Of a stretch of 64,000 bases of DNA, positions 54,660 through 64,000 are shown piece after piece (position 1 is the first letter of the stretch; each line of letters begins with the position of its first letter). The translations under genes and the position numbers were made by a program. Location of the stretch: NCBI GenBank assembly GCA_946894095.1, contig OX335660.1, positions 5,709,001 to 5,773,000 on the forward strand. Reading direction: 5' to 3'. The notes under the pieces were generated by a model. The model saw only the letters and a list, made by a program, of their open reading frames with translations. It made no database searches and was not told the DNA's origin. The DNA comes from Incurvaria masculella (taxonomy: Eukaryota; Arthropoda; Insecta; Lepidoptera; Incurvariidae).

Positions 54660-54897
54660 GTGGTAGTGGGCTGGTCACGTCAGCCGAAGAGACGACGACT
54701 GGACGACGGATTAACCGTGTCCTACGCTGGCGGCCGTGGGTGGGAAAACGGAGTGTGGGAAGACCACCCGCCGGGTGGAACGACGACATCAAGTGCGTCG
54801 GCGGAAAGCAGTGGTTCCGTACCGCTGAGGGCCGGGAGGACTGGAGAAAAATTGGAGAGGCGTATGTCCAGCAGTGGACGCAAACACGCTGACTGAC
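54660..54897 (+). mobile_element. RTE-like LINE 3' end, frameshifted
   Basis: Starts with WAGHVSRRDDDWTT in one frame and continues in another as RWRPWVGKRSVGRPPAGWND, then GEAYVQQW and a stop at ~54891. It has the same C-terminus as 40302-40640. Endonuclease and RT are absent. Confidence 0.8.
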
Positions 54898-55465
54898 TGA
54901 TTTATCAAAACCTGAATTCCGATGCTTTTAATGATATTCTACCGTTGGTCAAAGTATGTACAAAAGGCACCCATGCCGTGTCGACATTTCTCTTAATAAA
55001 ACCAACTGTTCATTTAGATTAGATCCTTTATCAATAGGGTCTATGTCACGGAGGATAGAGGTAGATCCTCCGTGGTCTATGTACTGTTGAATGCACAGTT
55101 CCCGATATTGAAATATGGGCGTGTGTTGAGAGAGCTTAACTATCCTTCACAAGAGAAATAATGTTCAAGGACATCTGCTCTAAATCACATTTACATAGCC
55201 ACGAATCTTAGCCAAAAATAAAGGAAAACATAAGTCTACAAGTCGCATTCTATATACAGTGGATGATTCCTTTAGGCAGTATTTTATGTTTCGAAAGCCA
55301 TGGTTTTAAATTTGGAGTATTTTGCTCGCTCGAAACATCGGAAAATGTCTCTTCCCGCTGCGTGAAAAGCCGTAACATTTTTCAAACATGTCCAACGACC
55401 GCGGTAATCTCAAAATTATCATATGTTAAGGTGTTTGTCTAACTGGTTTTTAAAACCATTTAGGG
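54898..55465. other. Spacer
   Basis: Nothing recognised except a short inverted pair near 55040-55075 (ctatgtcacggaggat / ggatctacctctatcc-type, weak). Confidence 0.3.
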
Positions 55466-55705
55466 CTGATTTTTCAATGGTCTGATAAACAGCCAATGGT
55501 CTGATAAACTATTCGATGGATTTATATACGCGTCTGCTTATCCATCCGATATAGTAAGTCCATATGTATACTAGTAAAATTATAGTCAGATAATTGTGAT
55601 AGGAGATATAATTCTCCGGCAAGGACTATCTGTCTTTTGTCAAAAGTGAATTTGTATCATCAGTCCGATAAGTACTATCTGAGGATTGAAAAATCGGTCC
55701 TTACT
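55466..55705. mobile_element. Palindromic repeat family X, copy 2
   Basis: Ends gctgatttttcaat and attgaaaaatcggtcc are inverted. The interior matches 17150-17385. Confidence 0.7.
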
Positions 55706-55871
55706 GTGATACCTCGTATCACTTCTTGAGGCAATTTATTTCAGGAGTCCAATACTCTGTTTGAAAGAAATGACTTCCTTAGGTTTGACTTAAACCTGGT
55801 TTGATAAGCTTTATTGAATGGCCACGAAGTGCCGTTTTGTTCATTGTGTATACGGTTTTTTTTACAGAAAA
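55706..55871. other. Spacer, possible LINE remnant
   Basis: Similar in places to 34330-34430 (attgaatggc, actctgtttg); too degraded to name. Confidence 0.3.
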
Positions 55872-56528
55872 CGCAAAAAGTATTGCACGTTAAGGTCGGC
55901 CCGTAAGCACCTGAAAATTTCGCCTCCCATACAAACGTAGTTTACTAATCATTTGAAAACCAATGTTCCAACTTACTTGATATTTGGTATCTAATATTAG
56001 GCTACAAATATCTGTGTCTGCATGCCTTTGTTTTTTCGGTAAATGTATTCTGGGTCAAACCATAGAGAAAACAAAATTCGTATGAAGATTTTCTTTTTGC
56101 TTTCATTTCATTCGGTTTGGATTTTTCAAAAAAACAAAAGCATGCAGACACAGATATTTGTTACCTGATATTATATATTAAATATCAATTTAATTGGAAT
56201 AGCGGTTTCCAAATTATTAGTAAACTACGTTTGTATGGGGAGCATAGCTTACGGGCCGTTCTTAAGGCACGAATTCGTCAATTTTTTTAAATATAGTCAT
56301 AGTAGTTGCAGCGAAAACATATTCACAATTTCAGGTTTAATGGTTTCGTTGTGATTGCCGATTAGAAGTTTTACACCGTTAGATGGCGCTGTTAAATAAA
56401 CATCGTATTTAAATAAATTGTCACAAAACCAATAATCCTGAAATTGTGAAATTGTTTTCGCTGCAAGTAATATGACTATATTAAACTTTTATTATTAATT
56501 CGTGGCTTAAAGTACAATACTTTTTGCG
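55872..56528. mobile_element. Outer palindromic MITE hosting a nested MITE
   Basis: Outer ends cgcaaaaagtattg (55872-55885) and caatactttttgcg (56515-56528) are exact inverses. Inner arms (gtcatagtagttgcagcg, cacaatttcagg) also pair. The 368-bp element at 55894-56261 sits inside. Confidence 0.75.
55894..56261. mobile_element. 368-bp TTAA-flanked palindromic MITE, copy 2
   Basis: TTAA at 55890-55893 and 56262-56265. Reverse orientation to 37052-37419, equal length, high similarity. Confidence 0.85.
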
Positions 56529-57059
56529 GTATGTGTGCAAACAACTTTATATGGGTCGGAACAGCCTTAAAGAACATCATAGTAGGCATTAAGTATTTTA
56601 TAAGCCATTATAGCCATTATATCGAACTGGATCGCCTCGTTATCCTCGTATGGGTGCTCTAACCAGTGCCACTGCCAAGCGACAACGCGTGTCAGATCGG
56701 ATAGCTAACTAGGTTATTATTCGGATGCACCGGATCGCGACCGATTAACTTTATAACGACGCGCGCGGCTAATTTTAGCCGCCCGACACGCAGTGACGTC
56801 CAGTTCTGAGGAGTCGCCGTAAATCAAACGGCACCCGCTCCCAATCACTGTCCCCTGGTGATATACGGGGCCCGGCGAGGGCCTCCGGAACGATATGAAC
56901 CGACGCTGTGCGCAGGCGCATCGGTTGCTTGCATTTCCTAAGGTTGAATAATAATAATAATAATGTTTTATTTATTTAAATTCGTTTAGCACAAAGCACA
57001 ATAGAACATAGCTTAGAAGAACATTTTTTTACAAAAAAGCTTCTAGTAGTCTAGTAGTC
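56529..57059. other. Spacer with CpG-rich patch
   Basis: 56640-56945 is CpG-rich and includes an 8-bp perfect hairpin (gcggctaattttagccgc). An AAT microsatellite at ~56948 starts a LINE-like tail. No gene. Confidence 0.35.
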
Positions 57060-57135
57060 AAAAACGTAATTTTTGTACGATGGTACGGAACCCTTCGTGT
57101 GCGAGTCCTACTCACACATCGCCAGTTTTTTTTTT
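57060..57135. repeat. ggttccgtacc repeat (family T), end fragment
   Basis: gatggtacggaacccttcg and gtgcgagtcctactc then a T-run; the rest is missing. Confidence 0.7.
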
Positions 57136-57529
57136 TAAATCTTGCAAACAAAAAGTATTTATTAATAATTTGTTATATTGTACTATCGACTAGTTTACTA
57201 TTATATTATTATTATATATACTCATATGTATATAATATATATTAGTTTATTACACTGAGTCGTAAAGTTGTTAATGAAGAATGGGAACGGTGTTAAGCAA
57301 TTATTTTTTTCCAACTTTTAAATAATGGGCATGGCAATATCTTGCCTCCGTCAAAGAAATAACGAGCGTTTCGAGTTCGATAGAGGCGTAAGGAAATCGT
57401 TAGCGAAACATCCAACCAATATCATTGTCAACGTAGCGTAGGAATTTATATATTCTTTGGCGTAGAGCCCATTAACAACCCAGATGACTCACGCTCCGAA
57501 ACCTTTTTTATTCGCCGCATAAACGTGTA

Positions 57530-57754
57530 AAGGAGAATGCCCAAATAAACTTATTTGGGCATTCTGCCCCATTCTCTGATCTGAATCCCCATTTTTCAAG
57601 TCCGTTTACTTTTTACATAATTAAAAGGAATCAGTCACGATTGCTTCTTTTCCTACTGACAATATGAATAAGACAAGTGCTTCCGTTGTCTCAAAGCGTG
57701 TTCGGCTTAGATGAAAACGGAAAGATGAAAGCTTCTTTTTCATCTAAGGTGTTC
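57530..57754. repeat. Interspersed repeat family U, copy 2
   Basis: Matches 5625-5895 (gtcacgattgcttcttttcc, tccgttgtc, gtgttcgg). A short inverted insertion (gatgaaaacggaaagatgaa / ttcatcta) lies near its end. Confidence 0.65.
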
Positions 57755-57788
57755 GGGTTAGGTTAGGTTAGGTTAGGTTACGTTAGGT
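57755..57788 (+). repeat. Interstitial TTAGG telomere-type repeats
   Basis: About five TTAGG units (ggttaggttaggttagg …) with one variant (TTACG) before the last. TTAGG is the ancestral insect telomere motif. It is too short to be a telomere and sits at the end of a family U repeat. Confidence 0.8.
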
Positions 57789-57944
57789 TGCTAACTGTGG
57801 AAAGCTAGCTAAACCATGCTAACTGTGGAAAGACGTGTTATTTGGCCTAGTAAACCGAAAGGTACATCCTATTTTAGCACGCACTTGCCTTTATGGTAAA
57901 TTTATCTATTTGGGCGAAATTGATAAATTTACCATGGTAACTGG

Positions 57945-58385
57945 TACCTAATTCCTTCGGGAATGCGGTGTATTGGGCTAATATCACCACTCCAGACGTC
58001 AATTTGGCAGAAAATAATCTTGAATTTGTCTTTATTAGATTAAAGAATAATAAGAAACACAAAGATAAGAAAAGATAATAAATTATCTGTATTTTCGAGC
58101 CAGTTACCTGTGCAATATAAGGAAAGTCCAGGCTTGGAACCAGTTTCAATTGGTGTGTTGGGCTAACATAGTGACAGTAAGTGTGAAATTATTCATCTAT
58201 CCCTGGATCACTAATATCACAACCCCTATCTTGATATTAAGCGCATTCTCGAAGAGAAAGTACGGACAATTTTTAATTGCAGCATTCATCCAATGCGATG
58301 GTACTAACCCGGGCGGGTTGCACCATACCACCTAGTGGAACAGCTCGCATTCGTGACGAAATGCACTTACTCGGATAGAGAACCT
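57945..58385. mobile_element. Scrambled SINE fragments
   Basis: 57945-57990 (plus, tail: cctaattccttcgggaatg), 58106-58210 (plus, tail of the other subfamily: gtgcaatataaggaaagtcc) and 58254-58385 (minus, body and tRNA-type head side: acccgggcgggttgcacc, cgaaatgcacttac). Confidence 0.6.
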
Positions 58386-59339
58386 ATGACAGCTTAGCAG
58401 ACAAGTCCCATAAAAGTCGCTTATCTCAATTGACAAAAAATACAGGCTGTTAACGGAGGTATGATCCAAAACATAACCTCGTATTCCTTGGAATATTTGG
58501 AGCAAAAAAAGGAAGATATTTTTATGTCGTAAGACGCAAAAACAAATTCACCTGTATGTAGGTTACACAATTGTATGGGGTGGAAGTTTTTGTTGCAGTC
58601 GTACAACACATTCCAAAATGCCAATGAATAAGCACCATACCTCCGCTAAAGCCTTGTCTAGTCGAATGTAGTCGGTCTATGTTTGTTACATGGATTGTTT
58701 CCTGTGGAATTTTCCCACTGATCCTGACGGGATCGCAGCTGGTGCATGGACCTCGATGAGTACACGTTTCTTGGAAGAGGCGAATCAGAGTTCCGTTTCA
58801 CTTTGTCGACGCTGGTGACGATTTTTTAAAAAGTTCGGAGAACTGTCATGTAGTAAAGTTTCTTGAAATGTATGAATTTGTTTTTTTTTTGTATTTATTA
58901 TTTGGGGTTTAAGCCACGATGTGACTAAGCGGGTGTACTCTTTGTGGGATGTTATTTTATATTATTTGGACAGAGAATTCAGGAATCCTATAATAATATC
59001 ATGTATTGTATTGTATTGTATTTATTAAGCATAAAACGAATTACACACATATGACAAAACATTGTCAGGTACATGGTGGTCGTTTATGTTAACTATCAAT
59101 ATTTTCCATAGAAAAAAATCAAACATTAAACATTATAACAATAAAATCAAATAAAAATTAAATCACAATAATGAAAACAAATAAAATAAACCATCGTAGA
59201 ATTATTTAAGTCAACAAATATACAAATTGTACGAATATAATTCTGTCAAATGGTCATCAAAATATTCGTTTACTTTGTAATAAGGTCTGTTCGTTAACAG
59301 GTCCTTAAACCGGATCCTAAAGATATTATTATTTACTTT
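58386..59339. other. Spacer with LINE-like tail
   Basis: 58994-59040 has a TATTG microsatellite followed by attaagcataaaacgaatt, like a minus-strand LINE 3' end. No gene. Confidence 0.4.
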
Positions 59340-59712
59340 TTTTTTTATGCGACTTGACATGGATGGCTAATACCCCACAACTACCGTTATGATATTAGCC
59401 CAATACACCACATTCCCGAAGGAATTAGGTGCCATGCCAGGACCTTCCCTTTATGAGCACGGCTACATTGAACTGGATGGAAAACACGGACAATTTTTCA
59501 TTGCCGCTTCGACCATCTTTTCATCCAATGCGATGGTGCCAACCCGGGCGGGCTTAAACCCTACCACCTAGTAGGTGAAGGGGACAGTACTACAGATCAA
59601 CGTGGAATGCGAACCAAGGCCAGCCTTAACGGTTAAAAATGGTCACCCATACAGGACCTAACCGCGTTTAAAGGTGCTTCACCCAGCGCCACTGGGTTAC
59701 CGAGGCTGTGGT
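59340..59712 (-). mobile_element. SINE: 5S-like head on the tRNA-type subfamily body
   Basis: The body has the variants otherwise found with tRNA heads (ttcccgaaggaatt, ctttatgagcacgg). The head reads (minus) agcctcggtaacccagtgg and tgtatgggtgacc, a decayed 5S type. It appears to be a recombinant copy. Confidence 0.75.
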
Positions 59713-60174
59713 ATTAGGTGTGGTATTTCAGTTAACAATAATTGTTTTTCAGGCAAACCATTGTTTTTTTGGAAATTATTTCTTGATTTAACTAAGTGTA
59801 AATAAAATGTACTCTGCGATACTCAGCAAAAAATCAATGTTTTGGTTTTTTTTGGTTTAATGCAAATACAATATTCATGTTTGTGCTAGTCAAATTACTA
59901 TAAAAAAATATTGAATAAATTGCGTCCACACAATTCATTAGTAACGATAATAATCATCTAACAATCACTAGATCAACTTGATTAATTAAATTGACTTTCA
60001 CTCATATCACACTTTAATTTATTATTTTATGGGCTCCGTGAGTCCGGCTACTTGAAAAATAAAAAAGGTAGATACGTACTTATTAAATATATTTTTTACT
60101 GTGCAATAATTACCCTAACCGAGTACGAAACAATACAGGCACAAATAAAATCACTTGTCTCCAATGTACATACA
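59713..60174. other. AT-rich spacer
   Basis: Nothing recognised. Confidence 0.35.
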
Positions 60175-60905
60175 TTATATACCTTCAACCCGCTTTCCCA
60201 GAGGAGTAGGCAAAGATGATATAGCGCCTAACGGTATGATCATAGCTTCATCTATAAATATAAATTTTTTCACCCATGCTCTGCGATTACGGGTGCTATG
60301 TTCCAGACCTTTACGAAGAATTACATCGATTTGGTAGTTGTACTTTCGTCTAGGCCGCCCGGGTACGACACTTCCGCTCACTTCTGCTCTGTAAATTTGT
60401 TTCGTCATCCATTCGTTCTTTTTTTAGGGTTCCGTACCCAAAGGGTAAAAACGGAACCCTATTACTAAGCCTCCGCTGTCCGTCCGTCCGTCCGACCGTC
60501 CGTCCGTCCGTCCGTCCGTCACAGGGCTGTATCTCATGAACCGTAATAGGTAGGCAGCAGAAATTTTCACAGAATGTGTATTTACTTTGCCGCTATAACA
60601 ACAAATAGGTAAAATAAAAAAAATATAAAAATTAAAGGAATTTTTTTGGTGTTGATGGTACGGAACCCTTCGTGTGCGAGTCGGACTCGCACTTGGCCGG
60701 TTTTTTTTCAAAATTATCTTAGCCCTCCTTTCTAGATTCTAGTCACATCATTTTTCAATAGACATTGCTCTCTTAACCCAGTCGTTTCGAAGTTTGTCCC
60801 TTAGATTAACTCCGCAAACTTTCCTCAAGGATCGCATTTCTACTGCATTTATTCTACATTCGTGCCCCTTCTGCCATACCCAAGTCTCGCTTCCATCGTG
60901 TAGGG
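60175..60905 (-). mobile_element. Decayed LINE 3' region, split by family T insertion
   Basis: Minus-strand fragments HDGSETWVWQKGHECRINAV and EMRSLRKVCGVNLRDKLRN (60905-~60757), then after the insert MTKQIYRAEVSGSVVPGRPR and LEHSTRNRRAWVKK (~60408-60260). These are the usual closing segments of an insect LINE RT protein. Confidence 0.75.
60419..60709. repeat. ggttccgtacc repeat (family T), copy 6
   Basis: Complete copy with a CCGT run, inserted into the LINE remnant around it. Confidence 0.85.
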
Positions 60906-60917
60906 TGTGTGGTGTTT

Positions 60918-61310
60918 GAGCGGCTCGTAGCCTAGTGGCGCGGGGACTGGCCTTGCGTACCAGAGGCGTGGGTTCAATACCGACATGCACCACTGTCTTT
61001 CTCTTTCCGAGTTCGATAAGTACATTTCGTCACGAATGCGAGCTAATCCATGGTTCGGAATCCATGTAAAACTGGAGGTCCCCTTCCCCTACTAGGGTTT
61101 AAGCCCGCCCGGGTTGGTACCATCGCATTGGATGAAAAGATGGTCGAAGCGGCATTGAAAAATTGTCCGTGTTTTCCATCCAGTTCAATGTAGCCGTGCT
61201 CATAAAGGGAAGGTCCTGGCATGGCACCGAATTCCTTCGGGAATGTGGTGTATTGAGCTAATATCATAACGGTAGTTGTATGCTATTAGCCATCCATGTC
61301 AGGTCGCATA
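60918..61310 (+). mobile_element. SINE with tRNA-like head
   Basis: Full copy: gagcggctcgtagcctagtg (A box), gggttcaatacc (B box), shared body, terminal A-run. Inserted immediately upstream of the LINE remnant. Confidence 0.87.
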
Positions 61311-61756
61311 AAAAAAAAGTACACAGTTGTCCAATGTACATAGTTATTTAAATGTCTAATCTGATGTTGTGTTACACAATAACTACTTTATAGTTTGGAT
61401 AATTGTGCTGCAATAGGGAACAACGATCTCCATGACTTCGTACAATTTGCTTATCTGTCTCACCCCAGCTTATTGACCCGAGCGGAGCCGGGTATCTCAA
61501 CTAGTAACAAATAATAAAAAAAAACCATTCTAACGCCATCTATCCAGGTAGGAGCATGGCGCTCCGTTTTGCTACGAGTAACAGATAGCACTGCGCTAAA
61601 TAAATAGTAGTCTGAAATATTCATTCATTAACATTAGCTAGGTACCTAGAAAAAAAACCTCTATCAACATTTGGTACTGGGATACATCGATGGGATAACA
61701 TCGGATATAGGAGGCCCAGGTACTAGCTATTTTTGTTTCATTCATCAATATATGGG
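61311..61756. other. Spacer with Helitron-like 3' end
   Basis: 61477-61504: cccgagcggagccggg then tatctcaactag and t. No gene. Confidence 0.5.
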
Positions 61757-61928
61757 GTTTCCGAGGTTAGGTCAGGAATATCGAAAGAACGTGATATGTA
61801 TCGTATGTATTGTGCAGTGATGAAAGATTTTTTTTATCTTAATTATTTACAATTTTATCATTTTCCAACAAAGTTAATGCATACGAAAGTAAAACGCTCA
61901 TTTCGATATTCCTGACCGAACCTCGGAC
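61757..61928. repeat. Inverted repeat, ~27-bp arms
   Basis: tccgaggttaggtcaggaat (61757…) pairs with attcctgaccgaacctcgga (…61927); one mismatch in this part. It borders the inverted family R copy. Confidence 0.7.
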
Positions 61929-62471
61929 AGCTGTTATTCCCGGCGGGACGAACTCATTCGCGGGCACAGTACAAAACCGTGCTATTGCGCTCTGGGAACT
62001 TTTATGTTTCAAAGAAAAAGACAGGCTCCGTGATGAGGAAGATGCAACATGTCCACAAAAAAGACAACGTGTATAGTGTATGATTTGGTAAGATTTACGA
62101 AAGTTTTAATTACAAAACGACTTCTAGCTGAAAGTAAACCACCGCTGTAGTAAAAAATCGAACAAAAACGAAATTGATAATACATTTTAATAAAACAAGC
62201 TATGTCTGATGACTAATTTTTTTAAGAAGTATAGATTTTATCGTTGAGCAATAGACCTCCAAAGTTATTGTATAAAACACGCGAAAAATTCGAAATTCCA
62301 GACCATATAACTTAGAAACCAAACACAATTGTACAATGCCAAGATGTCATCAGACATCTAGTTAGATCAAATGAAGCTATTTTAAGCAAAATTTTGTATC
62401 TCTGACAAGAAATATGGGCGTGATCTTTCCCCGTTTGTTTAGGGAGTTGAGCGGAATGGCCCACCTTAAGG
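61929..62471 (-). mobile_element. Repeat family R, inverted copy
   Basis: Reverse complement of 53388-53760 and of 22318-22590, including ccgtgctattgcgctctggg and gctatgtctgatgact. This is the longest copy, ending near ggcccaccttaagg. Confidence 0.75.
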
Positions 62472-62959
62472 TGAGCCTTCAATTATTATGATCTTTATTA
62501 TTTCAAAACGTTTCGTAAACATTTCATGTTAGTGTCTCATTGATTAGGAAGATCATTTTCCATGAAAACAATTGAGAATGTGCATAGTACCAATACCAAT
62601 TATTTGAATTTTAGCTAATAACTCGTGTGTCACAAATGATAACAACCGACATTGAAGTCTAATTATTACTTTAACAGGCGTTGTCGTTGTAGTTGGGTCT
62701 TAGTTTTAACCGACTTAAAAAAATGGAAAAGGTTACCAATTCGGCTGTAGATTTTTTAAGTCTGATGAGCGTGCGAACAATTTATTAAAGAAATATGGTA
62801 CCTTTATTTGGTTTGCTCGATCATGCCATTAATTGATTAAGAGTCATCGTGTTTACAAAGTCAAACCAAATAGCATTTAAATATTTTCTAATGAGCTAAA
62901 ACAGAAATTCTTCCATTACTGGCCTAAATTTGACCAAATCATACGTGCTTTTATACAAA
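62472..62959. other. Upstream region of gustatory-receptor-like exon
   Basis: Contains an inverted repeat-tail fragment (taaccgacttaaaaaa, 62709-62724). Promoter elements could not be named. Confidence 0.4.
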
Positions 62960-63775
62960 ATGATTTCTAACCGCATTCAGGTTCAGGACATCACATCATT
63001 AAATCGACAAGCAAGTGTTTTTCAGGTGAAGAGGATCATTGGCAGTTTTTTGAGTATCTTCGGATTAGAGCGAGTACATCAAGATCACAATGGAAGCTAC
63101 ATTATTAGAAGCATGAAACTCAAGTCATGCGTATCATTGTTATATGTAACCGCCTGTGCTGGTTTCTTGGTATTATATACATGCAAAATATTTACGTGGA
63201 ATCTCCAAAATTCGATTTATGGAAACAGTTGGTTTCTAATAACCGATGTTGTTATAATATGTTTATGGTGGTTTCATTGTCTTGTGTGTGTGTTCTCTGT
63301 CTTGTCGGAGCCTGACGAGAGCGCAAAGGGATATTACGTTCAGATGCAGAGATTCGACGATAGCCTGCTCACCTTTAAGGACAAGATCTACTCTGAACAA
63401 AGATTGCGATGTAACCTGATGTTTTGCATACCTCTTTCCATTCATTTACTTTTCCTAATGCCTGTTTTAATCCAGGTAATAGTCACATTTTCTTTCAATT
63501 ACCTTGGGTCGGTCGGATACTACAGTTTGGGTATAATCCCAACTCTTTGCACCTTAGATTATCTGGTGAAGTTGTACTTGATCAGATCGAGATTATCTAT
63601 TTTTGGAAAAACGCTAAGCGATCACGCGGGTCGGGACGTGCTATCTTTATTAAATAAGATGACAGAAACCAACACAGTGAAGGACATCATGCAACAGAGC
63701 ACTGACAAGTTCTATTGGCGCTACACTTTGCTGTATGAGACGTGCTTCATCATCAATAAACGATACAGCATGCAG
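62960..63775 (+). CDS. Gustatory-receptor-like (7tm_7) protein, first coding exon
   Basis: ATG at 62960-62962; the frame is open further upstream but without another ATG. 272 codons run to CAG|gtgagt at 63775/63776, phase 0. Continuing past that donor soon meets a stop, so the splice is real and the 3' exons lie beyond the window. Four hydrophobic segments fit membrane helices at residues ~52-74, 88-112, 155-180 and 186-210. The exon ends YETCFIINKRYSMQ, a position where lepidopteran gustatory receptors are often spliced. It is expected to be a chemosensory, ligand-gated channel subunit of taste neurons. Overall shape and phrases point to the Gr family; ligand unknown. Confidence 0.72.
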
Positions 63776-64000
63776 GTGAGTTTCTTTTATATGTTGTTCC
63801 TTGTTTGTGGAAATCGAAGGCGTTAGTGCCGTTTGTTAAAATAATTCGCTTCGTTGCCATAGTACTTTTTTAGAAACATCCTTTTTACTTATATGCCGGT
63901 GATTTTCCATTTTAAAGAAGTTTTCAATAGGCTTTTTATTACAATTTAATTCGTTTTTACAAAATCAATGTTTTATATCAAATTTTATTTTATAAAGTTA
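63776..64000 (+). other. Start of intron of gustatory-receptor-like gene
   Basis: AT-rich sequence after the donor gtgagt up to the window end; no acceptor or exon seen. Confidence 0.6.

Overview
This looks like nuclear DNA from an insect, most probably a moth or butterfly (Lepidoptera). Short GC-rich exons with GT/AG borders sit in long AT-rich introns and spacers. There is an insect-type gustatory receptor exon, a short interstitial TTAGG run (the insect telomere motif), and a dense load of SINEs, LINE ends, palindromic MITEs and fold-back repeats. No bacterial-style operon, tRNA gene, rRNA gene or CRISPR array was seen.

Genes. (1) At the left edge, minus strand, the 5' coding exon of a secreted or membrane leucine-rich-repeat protein (494 to the window edge). 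(2) At 27819-35067, plus strand, the last five coding exons of a GLYR1/N-PAC/NDF homologue, a chromatin protein built on a beta-hydroxyacid dehydrogenase fold. Its introns carry a SINE, a 160-bp-arm inverted repeat, a minisatellite and an LTR-retroelement remnant. (3) At 46668-41075, minus strand, an unrecognised gene assembled here from five short exons whose splice phases agree. It has a 31-copy 43-bp minisatellite in one intron, decayed tandem copies of its fourth exon, and a tandem array built from its last exon. (4) At 62960-63775, plus strand, the first coding exon of a gustatory-receptor-like (7tm_7) protein that continues past the window. Three weaker exon or coding candidates are listed at 14275-14451, 21240-21612 and 50240-50424.

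Mobile DNA makes up most of what can be named. It includes a SINE family with about 15 copies sharing one body but two kinds of head, one tRNA-like and one 5S-rRNA-like. It also includes eight copies of a roughly 290-350 bp repeat with CCGT microsatellite and hairpin ends, and a LINE (22617-24563) nested inside another repeat. There are several LINE 3' ends, and a pogo/Tigger remnant with TA target duplications. A 368-bp TTAA-flanked palindromic MITE has two full copies, one nested in another palindrome. There are Helitron-like 3' ends, and a repeat whose 46-bp unit has expanded to nine copies at one locus but not at another.

Layout. 1-0.5 kb LRR exon; 0.5-22 kb spacer with repeats; 22-27.6 kb two LINEs; 27.8-35 kb GLYR1-like gene; 35-41 kb spacer and MITEs; 41-46.7 kb unknown minus-strand gene; 46.7-62.9 kb repeat-rich spacer; 63-64 kb receptor exon. 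The genes show no evident functional link. All assignments are by eye from translated motifs and splice signals.
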